Assembly (NCBI RefSeq): GCF_030010215.1
Contig: NZ_JASCRR010000005.1
Span: forward strand, 216,314 to 280,313
Origin: Tianweitania sp. UT-5YL-CI-8
GTDB lineage: Bacteria > Pseudomonadota > Alphaproteobacteria > Rhizobiales > Rhizobiaceae
Direction of reading: 5' to 3'
DNA: 64,000 nucleotides
Shown: positions 19,345 through 26,567 of the stretch, in pieces
Numbering within the stretch: position 1 is the stretch's first letter
Layout: every line of letters begins with the position of its first letter
Made by a program: the position numbers and the translations under genes
The notes under the pieces: generated by a model
The model's database searches: none
What the model was told of the DNA's origin: nothing
Seen by the model: the letters and a program-made list of their open reading frames with translations, nothing else

Positions 19345-19716
19345 TTAGTTTTGGAGGCGATCAGCGCGGTAACACCGCTCTGGTCGATCCAGAATACATA
19401 CAACTTCTACGTCACCGTAAACGAGACGAACGAACCCCTCGTACCGATCCTTTATCCAGTGGACACCGCAGCCTTCCATCGCCGGGAAACTCGGCACCGA
19501 TGCCACGATATCGGTAGAGGGACAATACTCGCTCCTCACCTTCATACGATCGACCTTGAAGGAACTCTGAACGAGGACATCGCCTTCGGCCAGGAGCTTG
19601 AACCCGGCTTTAAGCAACTCGGCCGACGTCAGATACTTCGAAGCGTGCAGTGCCTCCGCCGCAATCGCCTGCGTGGCCCATATCGCCGTCAAAGCTGTCA
19701 CCAGGCCCAGCTTCAT
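19345..19716 (-). CDS. Exported hypothetical protein between nuoD and nuoE
   Basis: A 123-aa protein with a Sec signal peptide (MKLGLVTALTAIWATQAIAA, cleavage probably after AIAA). The mature part has four cysteines (in EYCPST, GCGVHW, VVCILD, RCYRAD), consistent with two periplasmic disulfides. No family recognised. It begins 2 nt after the nuoD stop and ends 21 bp before nuoE, so it is co-transcribed. A periplasmic protein within a complex I operon is unusual. Confidence 0.68.
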   Translation of the reverse strand: MKLGLVTALTAIWATQAIAAEALHASKYLTSAELLKAGFKLLAEGDVLVQSSFKVDRMKVRSEYCPSTDIVASVPSFPAMEGCGVHWIKDRYEGFVRLVYGDVEVVCILDRPERCYRADRLQN

Positions 19717-19718
19717 AA

Positions 19719-20909
19719 TTACCGATCCACCTCACCGAACACGATGTCGAGGGAGCCGAGCACGGCGGTCACGTCGGCCAGCATGTGGCCACGGCACAGA
19801 AAGTCCATGGCCTGAAGATGCGCGAAGCCAGGGGCCCGCAATTTGCAGCGATACGGCTTGTTGGTGCCGTCCGACACGATGTAGACGCCGAACTCGCCCT
19901 TGGGCGCTTCGACGGCGGCGTAAACCTCACCGGCGGGCACGTGGTAGCCCTCGGTGTAGAGCTTGAAGTGGTGGATCAGCGCTTCCATCGACCGCTTCAT
20001 CGCCGCACGCTTGGGCGGCACAACCTTGCCGTCGACGCTGGCGACAGGGCCGGTCTTGTCCTTGCCTAGAAGAAGCTCGACGCATTGGCGCATGATGTAT
20101 GCGGACTGGCGCATCTCTTCCATGCGGATCAGATAGCGGTCGTAGCAGTCGCCATTCTTACCGATCGGAACGTCGAACTGCATCTCGGCGTAACAGTCAT
20201 AGGGCTGGCTCTTGCGCAGGTCCCAGGCAGCGCCCGAACCGCGCACCATCACGCCCGAAAAGCCCCATGCCCAGGCGTCTTCCAGAGAGACGATGCCGAT
20301 GTCGGCATTACGCTGTTTGAAAATGCGGTTGGGAGTGAGAAGGTTGTCGAGATCGTCGAGCGATTTCAGAAACGGGTCGATCCACTTGCCGATGTCCTCG
20401 ACCAGCTTCTCCGGCAGGTCCTGGTGGACACCGCCCGGACGGAAGTAGGCGGCATGCATGCGTGAGCCGGAAGCGCGCTCGTAGAACACCATCAGCTTTT
20501 CGCGCTCGATGAAACCCCAAAGCGGCGGGGTCAGCGCGCCGACGTCCATGGCCTGCGTCGTCACATTCAGGATGTGAGACATGATGCGGCCGATTTCGGA
20601 GTAAAGCACGCGGATGACCTGGCCGCGGCGAGGCACCTCGACGCCGAGCAGGCGTTCGACGCCCAGCGCGAACGCGTGCTCCTGGTTCATCGGCGCGCAG
20701 TAGTCGAGGCGGTCGAGATAAGGAACGGCCTGGAGATAGGTCTTGGCCTCCATCAGCTTCTCGGTGCCGCGATGCAGAAGGCCGATATGCGGATCGACCC
20801 GGTCGACGACTTCGCCGTCAAGTTCCAGCACTAGGCGCAAAACGCCGTGCGCCGCAGGATGTTGCGGGCCGAAGTTGATGTTGAAGTTGCGGACGGAGGT
20901 TTCAGCCAT
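19719..20909 (-). CDS. nuoD: NADH-quinone oxidoreductase subunit D
   Basis: The 49-kDa-type subunit forming the quinone pocket with NuoB. Family blocks [20 protein letters not shown] at the N-terminus, [20 protein letters not shown], and the C-terminal [20 protein letters not shown] are present. I chose the ATG at 20909 (396 aa); an in-frame ATG at 20927 would add six residues, but the sequence before it belongs to the heptamer array and has no ribosome-binding site. Confidence 0.96.
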   Translation of the reverse strand: MAETSVRNFNINFGPQHPAAHGVLRLVLELDGEVVDRVDPHIGLLHRGTEKLMEAKTYLQAVPYLDRLDYCAPMNQEHAFALGVERLLGVEVPRRGQVIRVLYSEIGRIMSHILNVTTQAMDVGALTPPLWGFIEREKLMVFYERASGSRMHAAYFRPGGVHQDLPEKLVEDIGKWIDPFLKSLDDLDNLLTPNRIFKQRNADIGIVSLEDAWAWGFSGVMVRGSGAAWDLRKSQPYDCYAEMQFDVPIGKNGDCYDRYLIRMEEMRQSAYIMRQCVELLLGKDKTGPVASVDGKVVPPKRAAMKRSMEALIHHFKLYTEGYHVPAGEVYAAVEAPKGEFGVYIVSDGTNKPYRCKLRAPGFAHLQAMDFLCRGHMLADVTAVLGSLDIVFGEVDR

Positions 20910-20930
20910 GGAAGGTGCCTTCGGCATGGA

Positions 20931-21404
20931 GCGAATAGCGAATGGGGAATAGCGAATAGCGAAGAAGTAGCATGTTCATCATGGCGTTTTCTGTTGCAAG
21001 CTCCGGATCATCGCACGCAGCATCTTACCGATATCCTCTGCCTTCGAAAGCAAAGGAGACAACGTCGAATCGCTTAAAAGACCGACTTGTCCCGATAGGA
21101 TGAGATGCGTTTCCAACTCTTTGAGGGACCCTTGCGCAATGCGAAGAAACTGAATGAACGCGCCGGTGTTTTCCCGGCCGTGACCTTCGGCGATGTTAGC
21201 CGCTATCGAAGCGGCAGATCGCCTGATCTGCGATGTCATCCCGTAGACTTCGCTGCTTGGAAACGCCTTCGTCACCGAATAACAGGCCACAGCCAATTCC
21301 ATGGCGGCCTTCCAAACCAGCAAATCCCTGTAGGAGTTGATGATAGCCGTTCTACAACCTCCTTTTTCCCTATTCGCTACTCACTATTCGCAATTCGCTA
21401 TTGT
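20931..21404. repeat. Unit bracketed by inverted heptamer arrays, carrying a four-helix-bundle gene
   Basis: One side (20931-20958) has GCGAATA, GCGAATG, GGGAATA, GCGAATA and a partial copy. The other (21371-21403) has TATTCGC, TACTCAC, TATTCGC, AATTCGC and a partial copy in the opposite sense. Between them lies one gene for a four-helix-bundle protein. The unit is placed exactly between nuoC and nuoD; the nuoC stop codon (21398-21400) falls inside one array. The structure suggests a transposable or recombination-prone module, possibly related to the gene-less arrays at 3437-3596. Confidence 0.8.
20979..21323 (-). CDS. Four-helix bundle protein (23S rRNA IVS-encoded protein family)
   Basis: About 114 aa from the TTG at 21323, with family motifs YGMTSQIRRSAASIAANIAE, GRENTGAFIQFLRIAQGSLK and ELETHLILSG. 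The usual N-terminus begins about six codons earlier (INSYRDLLVW is encoded just upstream), but the codon where ATG is expected (21341-21339) reads ATC; AAAGGAGG lies at 21358-21365. So either translation starts at a rare ATC, or at TTG, or a former ATG has mutated. Members of this family occur in 23S rRNA insertions, as the Avd accessory of diversity-generating retroelements, and as stand-alone genes of unknown role. Here it interrupts the nuo operon. Confidence 0.85.
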   Translation of the reverse strand: MLVWKAAMELAVACYSVTKAFPSSEVYGMTSQIRRSAASIAANIAEGHGRENTGAFIQFLRIAQGSLKELETHLILSGQVGLLSDSTLSPLLSKAEDIGKMLRAMIRSLQQKTP

Positions 21405-22000
21405 TTCGCCTTCTCATCCCCAGGGAGGACATAATCCGTCCCTTCCCAGGGCGAGAGGAAATCGAAATTGCGGAATTCCTGCTTCAGCTCCACCGGCTCG
21501 TAAACGACGCGCTTGGCTTCGTCGTCGTAGCGCACTTCGACGAAACCGGTCAGAGGGAAATCCTTGCGCAGCGGATGCCCTTCAAAACCGTAGTCGGTCA
21601 AAATCCGCCGCAGGTCGGGATGCCCCGAGAACAGCACGCCATACATGTCGTAGGTCTCGCGTTCGAACCAGTCGGCGCCGGGGAAAATGCCGGTGATCGA
21701 CGGAACCGGCGTATCCTCGTCGGTCATCACCTTGATGCGGATGCGCTGGTTCTGGCGCGGCGACAGAAGGTGATAGACCACGTCGAAGCGGCGCATGCGC
21801 TGCGGATAATCCGCGCCGCAAACGTCGATGATCGAGATGAACTGGCACTGCGGGTCCTTTCGCAGGAAGTTCACCACCTTGAGCAAATCGCCACTCGCCA
21901 CGGTGATCGACAGTTCACCGAAGGCGATGGTGTTTTCCTCAAGGGCCACGCCGATCTTCTCGGCGAGATAAGCTGACAGGTCGTTGAGAGCTTCGCTCAT
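21398..22000 (-). CDS. nuoC: NADH-quinone oxidoreductase subunit C
   Basis: The 30-kDa-type subunit of complex I, 200 aa. Signatures are [20 protein letters not shown] and [20 protein letters not shown] followed by [20 protein letters not shown]. The stop codon lies within the heptamer array that starts the inserted four-helix-bundle unit. It begins 18 bp after nuoB. Confidence 0.96.
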   Translation of the reverse strand: MSEALNDLSAYLAEKIGVALEENTIAFGELSITVASGDLLKVVNFLRKDPQCQFISIIDVCGADYPQRMRRFDVVYHLLSPRQNQRIRIKVMTDEDTPVPSITGIFPGADWFERETYDMYGVLFSGHPDLRRILTDYGFEGHPLRKDFPLTGFVEVRYDDEAKRVVYEPVELKQEFRNFDFLSPWEGTDYVLPGDEKAKQ

Positions 22001-22018
22001 CGGATCACCGCTCGCCCA

Positions 22019-22612
22019 TTAACGTTCAATCGTGCCGGTGCGCCGAATCTTCTTCTGCAACAGAAGCAGACCGTACATCAGCGCTTCCGCGCTGGGCGGG
22101 CATCCCGGAACATAGATGTCGACCGGCACGACGCGGTCGCAGCCGCGCACCACCGAATACGAATAGTGATAATAGCCGCCGCCATTGGCGCAGGAGCCCA
22201 TCGAGATGACGTAGCGCGGCTCGGGCATCTGGTCGTAGACCTTACGCAGCGCGGGCGCCATCTTGTTGGTCAGCGTGCCGGCGACGATCATCACGTCCGA
22301 CTGGCGCGGTGACGCGCGCGGTGCGATGCCGAAGCGCTCGCTGTCATAGCGCGGCATGGCCGAGTGGATCATCTCCACCGCGCAGCAGGCCAGGCCGAAG
22401 GTCATGTACATCAGCGAGCCGGTACGCGCCCAGGTGATCAGCGCCTCGGTCGAGGTGACGAGAAAGCCCTTGTCGGACAGTTCGCTGTTGATATCCGCGA
22501 AGAACGGATCGTCGGAGCCGATGGGCTTGCCGGTGTTCGGATCGATGAGACCCTTGGGGCGCGGTGCTACGAGCGTACCGTTGGTGTTCATTGGGGCGTC
22601 GTTCAATCCCAT
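22019..22612 (-). CDS. nuoB: NADH-quinone oxidoreductase subunit B
   Basis: The 197-aa subunit carrying terminal cluster N2. The adjacent cysteines are in [20 protein letters not shown]; the other ligands are in [10 protein letters not shown] and [14 protein letters not shown]. The ATG at 22612 ([10 protein letters not shown]) overlaps the end of nuoA by 10 nt, and longer upstream readings are nuoA in another frame. Confidence 0.96.
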   Translation of the reverse strand: MGLNDAPMNTNGTLVAPRPKGLIDPNTGKPIGSDDPFFADINSELSDKGFLVTSTEALITWARTGSLMYMTFGLACCAVEMIHSAMPRYDSERFGIAPRASPRQSDVMIVAGTLTNKMAPALRKVYDQMPEPRYVISMGSCANGGGYYHYSYSVVRGCDRVVPVDIYVPGCPPSAEALMYGLLLLQKKIRRTGTIER

Positions 22613-22968
22613 TCCAGCGCTCCCTTTTTCCATTCGTAGACAAAGCCGATGGTCAACACGCCGAGGAACACCATCATGGACCAGAAGCCGAACATGCCGA
22701 TTTCGCGGAACGAGACCGCCCACGGGAACAGGAACGCCACTTCCAGGTCGAAGATGATGAACAGGATCGAGACCAGGTAGAAGCGGATGTCGAACTTCAT
22801 GCGGGCATCGTCGAACGAGTTGAAGCCGCACTCATAGGCCGACAGCTTCTCGGGATCCGGATTGCGGTAGGCGACGAGGAACGGCGCTACCAAAAGCGCC
22901 AGGACCACGACAAGCGCCACCCCGATGAAGATGATGATGGGCAGATATGAACTTAGAAGTGAACTCAT
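22603..22968 (-). CDS. nuoA: NADH-quinone oxidoreductase subunit A
   Basis: A 121-aa three-helix membrane subunit, first gene of the operon. [20 protein letters not shown], then [20 protein letters not shown] (the conserved cytoplasmic loop with YECG) and [20 protein letters not shown] are characteristic. A TTG at 22992 would add eight residues but does not match the family start. Confidence 0.95.
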   Translation of the reverse strand: MSSLLSSYLPIIIFIGVALVVVLALLVAPFLVAYRNPDPEKLSAYECGFNSFDDARMKFDIRFYLVSILFIIFDLEVAFLFPWAVSFREIGMFGFWSMMVFLGVLTIGFVYEWKKGALEWD

Positions 22969-23084
22969 GCTGCGATGTCCATTGGCGGCCAATCCACCAG
23001 AGGTTTACAGCACGGCACCGGTTTGCGGAAGCGCGACAGATTTACCGTCCGACCGGGCGCGGTCATGCTGCAACGCGGCGACGG

Positions 23085-23115
23085 TTAGCGCAGCGCGTTC
23101 AGCGGCGCAAGTCAA
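23085..23115 (-). promoter_or_regulatory. Possible nuo operon promoter
   Basis: In the 333-bp divergent gap between nuoA and the ycaQ-type gene, the minus strand has TTGACT (23110-23115) and CGCTAA (23085-23090), 19 bp apart, resembling alphaproteobacterial housekeeping promoters with long spacing. The leader would be about 110 nt. No other gene is visible between 22993 and 23301. Confidence 0.35.
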
Positions 23116-23301
23116 ACATTGGCTTTAAAACGGCGAACAGCATCTTGTGACCGCAAACGGCCACAATCCTTACCTCGCCCGATTACCTTCTCTTTTTACT
23201 CATGTTTATTCTCCTGACAAGTCCTGCTCTTCCAAATTGATAGGATGGCTTAGTAAGTGATTCTATTGTCTGGCCCTTCCGGGCTCTCTAGGTTTGGGTC
23301 C

Positions 23302-24510
23302 ATGAAAGAAAAACTCTCGCTCGCCGCAGCACGGCGCATCGCGCTCGCCGCCCAGGGCTTTTCCGATCCACACCCAACGGGAGCCATCGACCGGCGGCAT
23401 CTCAATCGCGTGCTGGACAGGCTCGGCCTGCTGCAGATCGACTCGGTCAGCGCCGTGGTCAGGGCGCATTACATGCCGCTGTTTTCGCGGCTCGGCCCCT
23501 ACCCGATGAGCCTGCTCGACGAGGCGGCCGCTCCGCGCAAGCGGCTGCTCTTCGAGTATTGGGCGCATGAGGCGTCGTTCCTGCCGCTGGAAACATGGCC
23601 GCTGATGCGCTGGCGCATGGAGCGCGCGGCCAACCACGAGGGCATTTATACCGGCCTCGGCACTTTTGCGCGCGAGCGTGCCGACTATGTGGAGGGCATC
23701 TACCGTCAGATCGTGGAGCGCGGACCTGTCGCGGCCTCGGAACTGGAGGGCGAAAGGGGCGTTGGCGGTTGGTGGGGTTGGAGCGAGGCAAAAAAAGCGG
23801 TGGAGTGGCTGTTCTGGGCTGGCAAGATCACCGCCGCTTCCCGCCGCGGCTTCGAGCGGCTTTACGACATTCCCGAACGCGTTTTGCCATCTGCCATCTA
23901 CAATCATCCCGACATCGCACCGGAGGAGGCGCATCGCCGGCTGCTGCGCATTTCCGCCCGCGCCCACGGCGTGGCGACCGCCATGTGCCTGCGCGATTAC
24001 TTCCGGCTGTCGCCCGCCGACATGAAAGGGCGGCTGGAGGAACTTGTCGAGGACGGCGAACTGATCCCGGTGACGGTGGAAGGCTGGAACCGTCCGGCCT
24101 ATCTGCACAAATCTGCGCGCATGCCGCGCAAGGTCAATGCCTGCGCCCTGCTCGCGCCCTTCGACCCCCTGGTGTTCGAACGCTCCCGCACCGAAAGCCT
24201 GTTCAACTTCCGCTACCGCATCGAGATTTATACGCCGGCCGAAAAGCGGCAGTATGGCTACTACGTCCTGCCTTTCCTGCTTGGCGACAAGATCGTCGCC
24301 CGCGTCGATCTGCGCGCGGAGCGTGGCGCCGGCATCCTGCGCGTGCATGCGGCCTTCGCCGAACCCTTCGCGCCGCCGGAAACCGCCGAGGCGCTGTATC
24401 GGGAACTGGACCTGATGCGCGGCTGGCTGGGACTGGAGCGACTGGTGATCGTGCCCGGCGGCGATCTGGGCAGCGCGCTTGCCGATGCCGCTCGTTTGCC
24501 CTCACTGTAA
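23302..24510 (+). CDS. Winged-helix DNA glycosylase, YcaQ/AlkX type
   Basis: A 402-aa protein of the HTH_42 (YcaQ) family, whose E. coli member unhooks interstrand DNA crosslinks. Visible signatures: LGLLQIDSVSAVVRAHYMPL near residue 45 (the QxD-type catalytic segment of the family), LFEYWAHEASFLPLETWPLM near residue 95, and LLAPFDPLVFERSRTESLFN near residue 280. The start at 23302 gives MKEKLSLAAARRIALAAQGF. It stands alone, divergent from nuo. Confidence 0.85.
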   Translation: MKEKLSLAAARRIALAAQGFSDPHPTGAIDRRHLNRVLDRLGLLQIDSVSAVVRAHYMPLFSRLGPYPMSLLDEAAAPRKRLLFEYWAHEASFLPLETWPLMRWRMERAANHEGIYTGLGTFARERADYVEGIYRQIVERGPVAASELEGERGVGGWWGWSEAKKAVEWLFWAGKITAASRRGFERLYDIPERVLPSAIYNHPDIAPEEAHRRLLRISARAHGVATAMCLRDYFRLSPADMKGRLEELVEDGELIPVTVEGWNRPAYLHKSARMPRKVNACALLAPFDPLVFERSRTESLFNFRYRIEIYTPAEKRQYGYYVLPFLLGDKIVARVDLRAERGAGILRVHAAFAEPFAPPETAEALYRELDLMRGWLGLERLVIVPGGDLGSALADAARLPSL

Positions 24511-24601
24511 TCTGCCCCGACAAGACCACTGACTGCATGGCCAAGCTCGACAAGGCGGGGTATGCCTCTCGAAATCCGAGACCCGACAATCAGGAGGGAC
24601 C

Positions 24602-24832
24602 ATGCCGCATATCAGCATCAAGATGTACACCGGCCGTTCGGAGGAACAGAAGCGAGCCATCGCCGATGCGCTCACGGCAGCGATGATGGCGAGTTCCGGC
24701 TGCTCGGACGCTTCGCTTTCCATTACCATCGAGGATGTCGACCCTGCAGCCTGGACAGAAACCGTCTACAAGCCCGAGATCGAGGCGCGCAGCGCACATC
24801 TCTACAAGAAGCCGGGCTATCCACCGAGCTGA
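24602..24832 (+). CDS. 4-oxalocrotonate tautomerase family protein
   Basis: A 76-aa tautomerase-superfamily monomer. After removal of Met, Pro1 of PHISIKMYTGRSEEQKRAIA is the expected catalytic base; the following helix (EEQKRAIADALTAAMMA) and strand ASLSITIEDVDPAAWTETVY fit the beta-alpha-beta fold. The substrate is unknown. It begins about 90 bp after the glycosylase gene and precedes the cobalamin riboswitch, without evident functional link to B12. Confidence 0.82.
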   Translation: MPHISIKMYTGRSEEQKRAIADALTAAMMASSGCSDASLSITIEDVDPAAWTETVYKPEIEARSAHLYKKPGYPPS

Positions 24833-24888
24833 CAACGGGATGGCCAAGGTGCCGCGTTGACTCCGCATGGGGCAACGGCCTAAATCGA

Positions 24889-25066
24889 CTGCGACGGTCG
24901 CCTCTCCGCAACGAGAGGTGCTAAGAGGGAACGCGGTGCGGGCGAAAGCCTCAATCCGCGGCTGTACCCGCAACTGTAAGCGACGAGCCCGCGCCGAAAG
25001 CCACTGGACGTGATCCGGGAAGGCGGCAAGGGCTGAGACCCGCGAGCCAGGAGACCTGCCGTCACA
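24889..25066 (+). promoter_or_regulatory. Cobalamin riboswitch
   Basis: Adenosylcobalamin-sensing leader. The conserved landmarks occur in order: a CTCTCCGCAACGAGAG hairpin, GCTAAGAGGGAACGCGGTG, the core GGCTGTACCCGCAACTGTAA, and the B12 box AGCCAGGAGACCTGCC at 25045-25060. The terminal CGACGG / CCGTC pairing closes P1. It ends about 47 nt before the first gene of the cobalamin operon and should repress expression when the cofactor is plentiful. Confidence 0.96.
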
Positions 25067-25113
25067 GTTAGAAATCCGATCGTCCGGCGGGTGTCCGGAA
25101 GAGGAGCGTTGAA

Positions 25114-25533
25114 GTGAAGACGGATGCCGAGCTCCCGCCAAGGGACGAAGCTGCTTCGGCCCAGACCGAAGTCACCGTGCTGGTCTGTTCGTCCTGCCGG
25201 GATGAGAACGGCTCCGACACACGCCCGCGCGCCGGCGAAAAGCTGGCTGACGACACCCTCGCCGCAGCCCACGGCCTACCCATCCACGTCCGCAGCGTGG
25301 AATGCCTCGGCAATTGCAAGCGCCGCCTCAGCGCCGCGATGCTGCGCGACGGCTGCTGGAGCTATGTCTTCGGCGATCTCAAGCCCGACAGCGCAGCCGA
25401 TCTGATAACCGGCGCGCAGCTCTTCGCCACCGCGACCGATGGGCTGATCCCCTGGCGCGGCCGTCCCGATTCGTTAAAGCGCGGCCTCGTCGCGCGCATC
25501 CCGCCTCTTTCCATCACCAAGGATTTGACATGA
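25114..25533 (+). CDS. DUF1636 metal-binding protein, cobalamin-regulated
   Basis: A 139-aa protein with a thioredoxin-like ferredoxin pattern: VLVCSSCRDENGSD supplies two cysteines and VECLGNCKRRLSAAM two more, consistent with [2Fe-2S] or metal binding. The GTG start at 25114 has a GAGGAG ribosome-binding site. DUF1636 genes repeatedly sit beside cobW under B12 riboswitches, suggesting a role in metal supply to cobalt chelation; the exact function is not established. The end overlaps cobW (ATGA). Confidence 0.85.
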   Translation: MKTDAELPPRDEAASAQTEVTVLVCSSCRDENGSDTRPRAGEKLADDTLAAAHGLPIHVRSVECLGNCKRRLSAAMLRDGCWSYVFGDLKPDSAADLITGAQLFATATDGLIPWRGRPDSLKRGLVARIPPLSITKDLT

Positions 25534-26567
25534 CCGCTTCCGCCTCGCGCGTTCCCTGCACCGTCATCACCGGCTTTCTCGGCTCCGGCAAGACGACGCT
25601 GATCCGCAACATCCTCGAAAACGCCGGCGGCAAGCGGCTTGCCATCATCGTCAACGAGTTCGGCGATGTCGGTATCGACGGGGAAATCCTGAAAGGCTGC
25701 GGCGTCGATGCCTGCCCCGAGGAGAACATCGTTGAACTCGCCAATGGCTGCATCTGCTGCACCGTGGCCGACGATTTCGTGCCCGCGCTCGACCAGATCC
25801 TGTCGCGCACGCCCAAGGTCGATCACATCCTGATCGAGACCTCCGGCCTCGCTTTGCCCAAGCCTTTGGTGCAGGCCTTCCAGTGGCCGAGCGTGAAGAG
25901 CCGCGTCACCGTCGACGGCGTCATCGCGGTGGTCGACGGGCCGGCGCTGGCCGAGGGCCGCGTCGCCCATGACATGGACGCACTGAAGGCGCAGCGTGCG
26001 GAAGACGAATCTCTCGACCACGAGGATCCAGTGGAAGAGGTGTTCGAAGACCAGGTCGCCTGCGCCGACCTCATCATCCTGTCCAAGAGCGACCTGCTCG
26101 ACGCGGAAGGCGCGGCCCGCGCCAACGCCATCATCGGCGAGCATATATCGCGCGCCGTCCGCATCGTTCCTTCCGCGCATGGCAAGGTCGATCCGAACGT
26201 GCTGCTCGGCCTCAATCTCGCCGTGGAGGACGACATCGAGAACCGCAAGACCCACCACGACGACGAACTCGATCACGAGCACGACGATTTCGACAGCTTC
26301 GTCATCGACCTGCCTTCCGTTGCGAGCCCCGACGATCTCGCCGCCCGCGTCTCCCGGGCGGCGGAAGAAGAGAACGTGCTGCGGGTGAAGGGTTTCGTCG
26401 ATATCGGCGGCAAGCCGATGCGGCTTCTGCTGCAGGCGGTCGGCCGGCGCGTCAACCACTACTATGACCGCGCCTGGACCGCCGCCGACGACCGCCGTTC
26501 GCGACTGGTGGTGATCGGGCTCAAGGGGCTCGACCGCCCGGCCATCGAGAAGATTCTGGTGGGATAA
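25530..26567 (+). CDS. cobW: Cobalamin biosynthesis GTPase CobW
   Basis: A 345-aa G3E-family P-loop GTPase that acts as a cobalt chaperone. GFLGSGKTTLIRNILENAGG is the Walker A at residue 14; ELANGCICCTVADDF holds the CxCC metal site; ILIETSGLALPKP is the switch region; a His/Asp-rich stretch (KTHHDDELDHEHDDFD) near residue 235 likely binds metal. It sits directly before cobN, the chelatase subunit it is thought to serve. Confidence 0.94.
   Translation: MTASASRVPCTVITGFLGSGKTTLIRNILENAGGKRLAIIVNEFGDVGIDGEILKGCGVDACPEENIVELANGCICCTVADDFVPALDQILSRTPKVDHILIETSGLALPKPLVQAFQWPSVKSRVTVDGVIAVVDGPALAEGRVAHDMDALKAQRAEDESLDHEDPVEEVFEDQVACADLIILSKSDLLDAEGAARANAIIGEHISRAVRIVPSAHGKVDPNVLLGLNLAVEDDIENRKTHHDDELDHEHDDFDSFVIDLPSVASPDDLAARVSRAAEEENVLRVKGFVDIGGKPMRLLLQAVGRRVNHYYDRAWTAADDRRSRLVVIGLKGLDRPAIEKILVG

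Noticed and set aside
20979..21323. Part of a diversity-generating retroelement, as the protein resembles Avd
   Set aside because: No reverse transcriptase, template repeat or variable repeat is seen within the window.
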